From positions 53,935 to 117,934 of the forward strand of contig QLIY01000495.1 in assembly GCA_003260075.1 (NCBI GenBank): DNA of 64,000 nt, in the 5' to 3' direction. The notes below the pieces were generated by a model. That model searched no databases. It was not told the origin of the DNA and saw nothing but the letters and a program-made list of their open reading frames with translations. The translations under genes and the position numbers were made by a program. Below, piece by piece: positions 52,673 to 64,000 of this stretch. Origin of the DNA: Phallusia mammillata (taxonomy: Eukaryota > Chordata > Ascidiacea > Phlebobranchia > Ascidiidae). Position 1 is the stretch's first letter. Every line of letters starts with the position of its first letter.

Positions 52673-55168
52673 ATTAAAATTTTATCGCGAAATGTTCTGT
52701 GCAATAGCTGAAAATGATGCTGAATCAAGTTGGTCCCTCCTTTTAAACATACCCGGCGCTTTTCAAAAATATTTTTGTTTCAGGCCAAGTTAATTTTCTC
52801 GGATCAGATGTAATCGGTAAGTGCATAAAATACCACATAAAAAAACAAAACAATAATTCCAAGTTCCAACTAAAATCAAACTTCTCATTGATAAAAGACG
52901 TAGGCCTACTTCGCCTAATTAAGGCTAACCTTAAACCTTCACAACTAAAAACAGAAAACGAGTTAAAAAAGTTTTGTGTTTTTATTGTTATGAGTAGTGA
53001 TGCACCGATACCGCCTGAAAAGTTCGGGCCGATGCCGAATATTTGTTGTGGTTTTGTTTGCAAGTCAGAGAAGGGCATGGGAGTCGTTTTTCACTGATAG
53101 GCATTTCGGCAGTTGTTGTATTACAATTTGGAAAATTACACGGGAGCAATACTGTCAGTCTGTCACGTCATTAATCTGAAAAACCGAGCACTGTAGCAAT
53201 TGAACTTTATTAATGATTTGAACATATGTTTTTTATTAATTGTCAAATTATACCTCGCATTCCGTGTAAGCTTTGCGTATTAATATAGTACGACGCTTAG
53301 TAGATTTCGGTCGAGAACCCAAGGGTCCAACTTCGCAACGTTTATTACCGTGTTAAGGGTGTAGCGACCGATCACTTGTTAGATTTAATCCTTAAGACAA
53401 ATCCGCTTGTGCACAATTACGTCCGTAGTGACTTTGTATTAACGTAACTGTTGTGTAGCGTTGACTTAGGTTATGGTACATGTACCACACTGCAGTGTGG
53501 CCTGGTCTGGTGAGCATTGTTCAAAACAACATTAAGCCTATACACGTATATACTGTCGTCGACAAACAGTTAACGAAAGGTGACAACATATGTTATACAG
53601 CTGTGAGGAATTATATGCTCAAGGTATTTGATATAATTGTTAATAAGTTTGTGCAGATGATATTCCCAGCAACGGCAACAGCTCGGCACCGTTTGGTGCA
53701 GTGCAGGGTCACGGTAAAACAGGCGCCAAAATCTACTTAACCGTTAGCAACTTTTTTTATGTCATTCAAACTCAACAGCCAAGAACAAAAATACAACGCA
53801 ATTAAAAAACAACACTTGACACCTCGACATTAAGCGATATTTTGTTTGTTGCATTAAAGATACTATACTTATTTACATCTGTTTAAGTATTCACGCCTGT
53901 TTAGTTTTTTGCTGAAAAGCGTTTGGAACGGCTACGTAGTAAAACGTTTGTGTATGCGTAGATGCGTTGTTTCGTATTAAGCTGAATAAGCTCGTTAACC
54001 TGTAAATCACCTCCTCCCTGTACCCCACGTCGCACAAAACCCTGGCGGGGGACACTGACTGGCTCTGCCCTTGTAGACAAACATTATATGTAGCGTCCGC
54101 CACCCAATATATATAACATCCGTCATTGTGATACAAATAACTAAACACGTTAAAGCTCTATTACAGCGAGAACATAGCCCAGTTGCAAAATTGTCTGAAC
54201 CGAACTGAACGTTACAAAACACTTAAGAACACTTTTATTGCACCAACCAATAAAGCATGATACTCCTAGATTATGTAGTTTAGTCAGTACAGCCGTTTTT
54301 AGAAAATTACGTTTTGGGGGTTGAGGGTGAACCGCTGAATCATTCGGAGTCAAACTTCTGAAAGATCAAAGTTAAATAACATATGTATAAATTTGAATAC
54401 GATTGAACACTCTTTCTTGACCTAACGCGTGGAACAGACCAGCGTTAGACAGAAAAAAGAGAAAAATATGCGCCCCCTTTAAAAAAGTATAGGCTATTAC
54501 GTATATTGAATATTTAACGCCCCCTTGCGTACTGCATCTACAATATAAAGGTAGAGCTACTAACACGATACGTTTCTCCTGATCCAAAAGTGCTTAATTT
54601 TCGATAGGTGGCGTAACGAGCACTTTTTTCATTTAAAACGGTATATCTCAAAAAATGCTAACGGTTAGGGCTATTAGGGTTGGGGTAAGGTATTAGCACT
54701 TAAAATTCAATAAAACTAACCCAAAAAATTAGTTACTAATGTAAAANTACAGCAGTTTGGGTTTATGGTAAGAATAATTGCGTCAGCACCATAAACGCCT
54801 ATGCTCCTTAGCGCCACCTACCAGAAATTCCCAGAGCGGGGGCCAGCCCAAGCTCAGTGTTAGTAGTTCTAACGGTGTTAGTAGCTCTACCCAATATAAA
54901 CTTTTAGCAGTATGCAATTTACGCTTAATTAGAAATAAAAATGCACGCAACTCATGATTCACATGTAATGTACACTTTTATTTGTTTGCAAACTGAAAAA
55001 GGTGTCAAATCGACCGAATTACATGCAATGTATGCTTTATTAGTGGTCATGCAAAAGAAAATAAGGGAAAATAAAAGTTCTAAAAACTCAATAGGTCTAT
55101 CAATTCGGAATCCGCTTTCCCAGGAAAAACGTGCCAAATCGCTTTGAACAGCCCGAAAGCGTTGTTCA
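52673..55168. other. Spacer between the two ShKT genes
   Basis: It contains a dispersed repeat at about 53286-53362 (match to 47960), a hAT-like MITE (54549-54891) and the 3' flank of copy B, which resembles that of copy A. Several short ORFs have no family features. Confidence 0.6.
54549..54891. mobile_element. hAT-like MITE with GGTAGAGCTACT ends, TSD CAATATAA
   Basis: Left end AGGTAGAGCTACTAACAC, right end GTGTTAGTAGCTCTACC. CAATATAA flanks at 54541-54548 and 54892-54899. Its interior (GGTTAGGGCTATTAGGG, AATTCAATAAAACTAACCC) is the reverse complement of the copy at 16611. Confidence 0.9.
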
Positions 55169-55368
55169 TTATTTGCAAGGCTTGCAAATTTTGCAACTGT
55201 AGCGACAAACGTCTCGGGAATGTTTGTATTTCGTGTCATCGGTGCAAAGCGTCGCATCAGCTAAAACCCATTCCGGGCAGTGTATGCTGTCGTCTTGACA
55301 ATCTAGGCATAAAGATAGCAAATTTAAACAAACTCGTTGTGATAAGATTTTGTAGGTTTTCAAGGATG

Positions 55369-55457
<89 letters not shown>

Positions 55458-56476
55458 TTTGCTTTTCGTTAAAAAGGAGGACATGTCCTCCAAAATGAGG
55501 ACGTATGGTAGCCCTACAGTAAGGTAAGAAGATTGGTAGGGACAGGAACTTGGCCGAATGGTCCGGCGCGCCTGACCCATATACACAGACACAAAAATCT
55601 TTGATCGGAATTCGTCCCCGGGAGCGTCCTGGTTTCGAAGCCCGTAAAAAAGGATTTGGAATAGTCTTCTGTCGAAATTTACTTACCATCAGAGCATCCT
55701 GGTGGTGGTGGAAGTTCGCATGCTTCGGCACACACACCGCAAGTTTTTTTGCATCTTTGTCCAATATGTTTTAGGTTGCACATGTTCCTAAACTTGTAGG
55801 TAAGACAAAGGAAATCTGTATCTTTGCAAGTTTCACCGGCTGCAAAGAACGGTGTAGGTCAGTATGGTGCTTAACTAGCCTATTTCATAATTTTTATCCC
55901 TAAAAGGAAGCTGATTAAGTAATCTACTTCAGACGATTAAAAAAATTAAGCTTGCAATCTATGACGTCACAGAAAGATGATGTTGTAAAACCAAAGAAAC
56001 GATAATTCAATTTGCCGCGGAAAATATCACATTACCCACAGGTGCAGGTGTTTACGAAAACATTTTTTTTAGAATTTGCAAATACATTCAAACATTTATA
56101 GGAACAACTTCCACATACGCATCATGCAGCCGGAGTCTTTTGCAACGCACGCTTTGCAAATGCCACAAGTCTTCGGACAGATGTTGTGGATGTACAAGGA
56201 GGCCATTTCTAGGGATTTGCACATTCCTGTAGCTCTTACCATACACCACGAGGGGTATACGTCCGCGCAATCATCACCTGTTGGGTTGAAAATGTTAGGA
56301 TTACGATTTGAAACAGCGATTTCTAATTTCACCACACACTTACTACAATCAGAAGCTGAGTCCACTGCATGGTAAATGTTCGTAACAAAAAGTCTTCGCA
56401 AAAGATCGGACCATTGTCCTTGCACACTGCCTAGGAAGGCTCCATACACAAAAAGGACGGCAAAAATCAGACGCAT
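55169..56476 (-). CDS. Secreted three-ShKT-domain protein, copy B
   Basis: Four exons, 56344-56476, 56119-56277, 55687-55839, 55169-55302, join in frame to 192 aa. The signal peptide (MRLIFAVLFVYGAFLGSVQG) is followed by three cysteine-rich modules of ShKT type: CADVYPSWC..CPKTCGIC in exon 2, CKDTDFLC..CKKTCGVC in exon 3, and CQDDSIHC..CRYSCKICKPC in exon 4. The donor GTATGT at 56113-56118 is needed to pass a stop at 56096; without it a one-domain, 104-aa form would result, so alternative ends are possible. All six cysteines of each module appear to be present. It is likely secreted or part of an extracellular matrix; no function is assigned. It arose with copy A by tandem duplication. Intron 3 contains an 87-C run (55371-55457) and a SINE. 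Confidence 0.8.
55371..55457. other. 87-base poly-C run
   Basis: An uninterrupted C run in intron 3 of the second ShKT gene, of the same character as the G runs at 5663, 30879, 31420 and 41509. Probably filler for an unresolved stretch. Confidence 0.7.
55549..55660 (+). mobile_element. tRNA-derived SINE
   Basis: The A-box-like CTTGGCCGAATGGTCCGGCG and B-box-like TGGTTTCGAAGCCCG (about 55629-55643) are spaced more widely than in a tRNA. They are followed by a short A-rich stretch. It is the relative of the interrupted copy at 50727. Confidence 0.6.
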
Positions 56477-58245
56477 ATTGAAATTTTATGGCGAAAATCT
56501 CTGTGCAATAGCAGAAAATGTTGCTGAATCAAGTGGGTCACTCCTTTTAAACATTCCCGATACTTCTTCTCTTGCTTTTCAAAAATAATTTTGCTTCAGG
56601 CTAAGTTTCCTGGGATCAGAACAAGTGCATGAAAACTCCAGTTTACAAAAATCCCAATTAAACTTTCGAATTGATTTTGAAGTTGTTTTAATACAAGTTG
56701 CGCAATTATTTGAAAGTTTTTTTACATCTTGGATTAAATAATAAAATGAAGGCATATACCTTTGGGCCAATTTAACCTAAAACCTTCACGACTGATAAGC
56801 AGAAAATGCGTTAATAAAAGTTTTATGTTTTTCTATTGTTAAGAGCCCTCGAGCTTGCATCTGATTTCCCCCCCCCCCTAAAACCTTCACGACTGATAAG
56901 CAGAAAATGCGTTAATAAAAGTTTTGTTTTTCTATTGTTAAGAGCCCTCGAGCTTGCGTGATTTTGGTTGCAAGTCACAGAAGGTCATGAGCGTCGTTTT
57001 TCACTAATGGGCATTTTAAAGCTTGTTTTTCAGTTTGGAAAATGACACGGTAGCAATGCTATCACGTCACCACCCAATAAAAGCGAGCACTGTAAGTTGT
57101 TTTGCCCATTATGTGCTCATACATTAAACTGACATAAAAATAGGCACTTTGCGAACTATTCGAACTCATTAATATCCAAGAATCACAGAACCTTATTCGA
57201 ATCAACTTATGTTTGATTGAAACCTGACATTTTTCACCCATTACCTTGCATATTGCATTGTGGTATTTTTCTTAAAAACATTATTGGTTTAAGCTGTGTA
57301 TTCTTCAGAAANATTGGTTTAAGCTGTGTATTCTTCAGTCGCTGCAGCAAGCAATTTGAACTCGTCCCTTTTTTTTTCAAAAAAAAAAAAAAATGTCCCT
57401 TTTTAAAGGCGTTGGCTTACATTGTAAAGTAAGAACTGCGATATGTAAGCGCGGCTTATATTAGCGATAAGTATATGTGGGCATCACTTAAGACGCACGA
57501 TAAAAACGTGTTTGGTGTAAGAAAAGGGCAGTGAGTAGTAAGAAAAATAGGAAGGAACATTTACTGGAACAAAAGGCGACTTTGGCAAAGAGACTTGGGT
57601 GTTGTATACTTTTGTAGCTTACAAACGGTCCCTCATACAAGTCACAATGAAGAGTACTGTAATGTGAAAAAAAAGTTAGTTTCTGTTAGGCGTGCAAGAA
57701 AATAACTGAGGAAGCTAAGTAAAGAATGCTTGACGTATTTACACAAAAACTGAAGCTTTAACAACAACAAAAAAACGCCCGAAATAACGAAACACAATAT
57801 TTTTTCAAAAAATAACGAAAGCAAAATGTACGTTTTAGGGTCTTTACAACTTTGCTACACCTAAATATAACATATTTAAAACATATATAAAGCACCAATA
57901 TGGCAAACAATACAAAAGAAACGCCGCACCAGCTATCCCAGCCATACGTTTGTTATTTGATCGTTTAGGTAGGACATCAGTTGGAAGCTAATTTGAAGGG
58001 CTTGTGTTACGTACGTGTACAGAAACGGAAAACAATATTTGTAATTGCGAAACACAAGACAAAGGGTGCGTTAACCGGTAGCAGCCAAACATCAAAAGCA
58101 ATTGTCTGATATATTATACTCATAATTGCAGTGATCTGCGATTTTCCTCTGAAAAGACTGAGTATGACCCACTGGCTGTTTACAGACAAAGAATCACAGA
58201 CAAAGGAAATTTTGCGTCGGGTTGAAGGAGTTCAAAGCGTTGCAA
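56477..58245. other. Spacer between the ShKT pair and the HECW-type gene
   Basis: No gene is seen. A roughly 85-base block (TAAAACCTTCACGACTGATA) is repeated around an 11-C run (56868-56878). At 57290-57340 the phrase TTGGTTTAAGCTGTGTATTC is repeated on both sides of a lone N (57312), so single Ns also mark joins. Confidence 0.6.
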
Positions 58246-61002
<2,757 letters not shown>

Positions 61003-62500
61003 CTATTTGCATGATAAAATAACAGTTTCAGTAATGGGTTAAAACCTAGAACATGGCTTAAACTCACGATCCATTTTTCACTTTTTAAAAAGATTTGTAT
61101 TTATTGTTTAACTGTATAGTGTTTCTTGAATTGACTGTTATAAGCAGAATTGCCATACCGTCCTTATTTCTATGATTTGTCGTTATTTAAAGGACGGCGT
61201 CTTACAAAAATATAATTGTCATCATTTGAAAGAAACAAGGATATATTTTTGACCTGTATCCTTATTTCTTCCTTTTTTAATAACGACAAATCATTTTTAA
61301 ATAGTTTTAATAACGTTGTTTCACCCTAGACCAGGGTGGAAGAACCTTTTGATTCATAAAGGCCACACCCCCCCCCCATTTGCATGATAAAATAACAGTT
61401 TCAGTAATGGGTTAAAACCTAGAACGGCATGGCTTAAACTGACGATCCATTTTTCACTTTTTGAAAAGATTTGTATTTATTGTTTAACATGTAGTGTTTC
61501 TTGAATTGACATTTATGAGCAGAATTGCAATTCAGTTCTATTTCAATGCTTAGTCTTTATTTGATGGACGGCGTCTTACAAAACAATAATTGTCATCATT
61601 TGGAAGAAATATCCTTGTTTCTTCTTCGTTTTCATAAAATTGTTTCACCCTAGACCAGGGTGTAAGAACCTTTTGATTCATAAAGGCCACACCCCCCCCC
61701 CCCATTTAACGATGTATCACATATACCACTTACTATATTTATAATGGATATTTATTTGGCATTGGGTCCCTATCTTCTTCCTGGCACTTTATAACATGCC
61801 CCCCCCCCCAAACTTTTATCGATACTCGTGAGGCAACATCAACTATTTCCCAGGTTTAGGACAGTAGTTTTAAAAACATTTTAATTTACATAACAGTCAT
61901 TTTGTAATTTTTCCGAAAAGCAAGGTCCAAGCTTAATGCAATGTTAAACCTTCATAAATTTCCTACTACAACATTTAAGGATTTATAGTACCTCGTTTGT
62001 TACATGCATCACAGACAAATCAAAACTAGAATAGTGGTTTTCCTATATATTGCCAGTTTATATATACTACATCATATTTAACGATGTATCACATATACCA
62101 TTTACTATATTTATAATGGATATATATTTGGCACCTACATTTCATTGGGTCCCTATCTTTTTCCTGGCACTTTATAACATAATTGTTTCTGCAAGCATAA
62201 TCTAATGGGTCCCCACACATATGCATATGCGATTTGGTATCAGTAAAAATAGGGCATAATCATTGTCAGATATTTACCAATTTACTATCAGGGAAGGGGA
62301 CCCATAAATATTACATTATGCGCAAACAATTGCTTAACTTGCTCCCCCCCCCCTTTAAATTCCATAACCTTTCCAGGTTTTCCACACCCGCGGGAACCCT
62401 GATTAAGGATTTATTATACCTACAGATTCGTTTGTTACATGCATCACAGACAAATCAAAAATATTACATTATGCGCAAAACAATTGCTTAACTTGCCATA
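61003..62500. repeat. Chain of near-duplicates around C runs upstream of HECT exons
   Basis: 61001-61367 recurs at 61378-61691 (ATTTGCATGATAAAATAACA) with many substitutions and indels. 61704-61798 recurs at 62077-62180 (TTTAACGATGTATCACATAT). 61980-62010 and 62309-62340 recur at 62410-62495 (TTACATGCATCACAGACAAA; ATATTACATTATGCGCAAA). C runs of 10-12 bases sit at 61368, 61692, 61799 and 62344. Order and copy number here are unreliable. Confidence 0.8.
62204..62313. mobile_element. Short palindromic-ended element, GGGTCCCC ends
   Basis: AATGGGTCCCC at the left and GGGGACCCAT at the right are inverted, about 110 bp apart, with no coding content. The word GGGTCCCCTTCCCTGAAGGGG near 46308 and 46413 may be a deleted relative. 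No target duplication can be called with confidence. Confidence 0.4.
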
Positions 62501-63123
62501 CAAATAAGGCAGTCCCACGAAAAAAAAACTTGTGTGGAAACAGCTGGTCTAGAACCAATTAAATAGCAATGTAAGAAAGGAAATAAAGGCAAATAAAAAT
62601 GACATTTCCACACATTTCTCTTCGACCAATGTAGCGCGCAATGTCAAGGTCTTAGAATGTGTTAGGAAGCCGCACTTACTGCCCCAAAAGACCGCTGGTT
62701 TCCCACCCCTGCCCTACACGTATAACCAGCGTAGTAACTTTTTAGATTAGTTTTTGAGACAAATTTTTCTGTGAAGTTTAGCATTGGTTCAAGGTAATTT
62801 AAGTCAAGATTCATATCTTAAATCAGTGACCTTTTAATGATTTGCCTAAATTTGTATTTATTTTCAGTATAACAAATTATCATATTTTCCAGGCCGTCCT
62901 AGATTTTAGCTTTAAACCAATGACAAAGAAAGAAATACCAGTGAGCAATAGCAGAAATGACAACATGCAATACATATTGCGTTACACTTTTCATAATGCA
63001 TGTGCAGTGTATGTTCTTTGGCTTGTCCCCTCAAAACTGATGCACTGCGAACATTTTTGAGGTAAGGATCTCTGTAATTGGGTCGACATGTGGTTATGGC
63101 ATATATAAATGTGTGGTATATAG

Positions 63124-63900
63124 CAGTGCTCTTCAACCTTTTTAGTGACGCGGAACCCTTCAGGCACTGGCGTAGAGTACGGGGGTGCCTCGCACCCCCG
63201 GCCTTGACCTTTGTATAACGTCAAAATCGCATCCTTTTTCAAGTTACGTCGGTTTTAGAACGTGTTTCCAGCTAAACAAATGCGCCCGCACTCATGCCAA
63301 CAGACGTCGGTCGAAACGTAGCAATTGTAATTGTTTCGCAATAAACGGGCATTTTAATGCAACATAAACATGACATAGAGACTAACGTTTTAGTATTATT
63401 TGTCGCAATAACTTTCTGCAATAAAAAACAACTGGGAAATAGTTGAAAATTAATTGATTCCTAAGCGTGTTTAATGTCCGTTTGCAAAGCATTGCAACGG
63501 TCTAAACTTGATCCAAGGTGACCTAAGTTTAGGCGTCAGCAATACATGGTCAGTATATTTAAAACGTGAATTGCTTTTACTTTTATTTTCCGCCGTAACT
63601 AAATCGTTAAAAAATTGCTGATTCGGCAAATCGCCTTTCGTTCCATCAGACGTTATCAGACGCACAGCAAACGTTCCAATCGAACACAAACAAATTGTGT
63701 CAAGTGACTATTTGCAAATTAATTTTATAGAAACTACAGGCTAAAGCACGTAAAAGGTGGTATTTGGTCCTATTCGGGTACAAATACTCCACATGGCATA
63801 GGCATCGGCGTCAATTATCAAAAGTCGCAACCCCGGTATTTTTTAAAACTCTACGCCTATGCCTTCAGGTATTTTGTCAAACTTTGCGGAACCCCATAAA
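63124..63900. mobile_element. hAT-like element left end, host of a nested element
   Basis: It starts CAGTGCTCTTCAACCTTTTT and resumes after the nested element with ATTTTGTCAAACTTTGCGGAACCCC. Its right terminus is not in the window. Confidence 0.6.
63165..63861. mobile_element. Nested MITE, TSD CCTTCAGG
   Basis: It begins CACTGGCGTAGAGTACGGGG and ends AACTCTACGCCTATG, an imperfect inverted pair. The 8-bp CCTTCAGG flanks it at 63157-63164 and 63862-63869. It has no transposase ORF. An 8-bp duplication fits hAT, but the termini differ from the CAGTGGTTC family. Confidence 0.82.
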
Positions 63901-64000
63901 ATCATTTTAATGAATGTAATACAAGTAATCTATATCAAAGAGAAAGCATACACATCCAAACCACATCACAAAGGTTGACTTAAATTAAACGGTTAACTGA

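Larger units (their letters stand above)
62501..64000. other. Right-edge spacer or HECW intron
   Basis: No exon of the HECT ligase was found here, so this is either a long intron or leads to exons beyond the window. It holds one hAT-like element with another nested inside it. ORFs at 62842-63060 and 63471-63689 have no family features. Confidence 0.5.

Noticed and set aside
55144-55764. Proline/glycine-rich ORFs around 55371-55457
   Set aside because: They come from the 87-C run in an intron of the ShKT gene. Only the exons of that gene are supported.
62842-63242. Upstream HECT or WW-domain exons of the HECW gene
   Set aside because: I searched the minus frames for the expected HECT N-lobe motifs and found none, so these exons must lie outside the window.

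Overview
This is a eukaryotic, animal nuclear window. The genes have short exons with GT-AG introns, and eleven protein-coding loci can be read, several of them spliced end to end by hand. The proteins are clear metazoan orthologues (CCDC113, SSR1/TRAP-alpha, a DHX35-type helicase, CERT1, RPGRIP1L, CRYM, a HECW-type HECT ligase). Compact genes, short introns, AT-rich spacers, and apparent haplotype copies differing by several percent and indels fit a highly polymorphic invertebrate deuterostome such as an ascidian tunicate. The species cannot be named from the sequence alone.

Layout: CCDC113 (+, 2366-5230) converges on SSR1 (-, 5495-7619). A DHX35-like DEAH helicase (+, 8827-11347) converges on an intronless CERT1 (-, 12843-14591). 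A repeat-rich stretch (14.6-18.7 kb) is followed by two tandem sulfotransferase-like genes (+, 18761-20116 and 22465-23677). RPGRIP1L (-, 25499-39503) can be traced through 30 exons to about 1312 aa, close to the roughly 1315 aa I recall for human. CRYM (+, 43333-47227) has 8 exons and 314 aa. Two tandem secreted ShKT-domain genes (-, 50390-52672 and 55169-56476) follow. The last five HECT-domain exons of a HECW-type ubiquitin ligase (-, 58246-61002) lie near the right edge, and its 5' part is beyond the window. A possible gene start lies at the extreme left on the minus strand.

The spacers are full of short non-autonomous DNA transposons. At least six have hAT-like inverted ends with matching 8-bp target duplications, and one mariner-like element is flanked by TA. 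tRNA-derived SINEs are also present. There is no CRISPR array, operon or prokaryotic feature.

The strongest unexplained signal is technical. The window contains about 30 long G or C homopolymers. Most are close to 10 bases and sit between two near-identical copies of the same sequence; others run 20-99 bases. In SSR1 a 42-G run breaks a conserved reading frame. In RPGRIP1L a 10-G run separates two copies of exons 5-7. The runs behave like gap or contig-join fillers, and the flanking duplications look like unmerged haplotypes. Gene models, glycine-rich ORFs and repeats around them should be read with that in mind. I found no convincing new biological system. The most interesting biology is the motif-degenerate DHX35-like gene, the single-exon CERT1, the sulfotransferase pair with an in-frame internal duplication, and the decaying ShKT gene pair.
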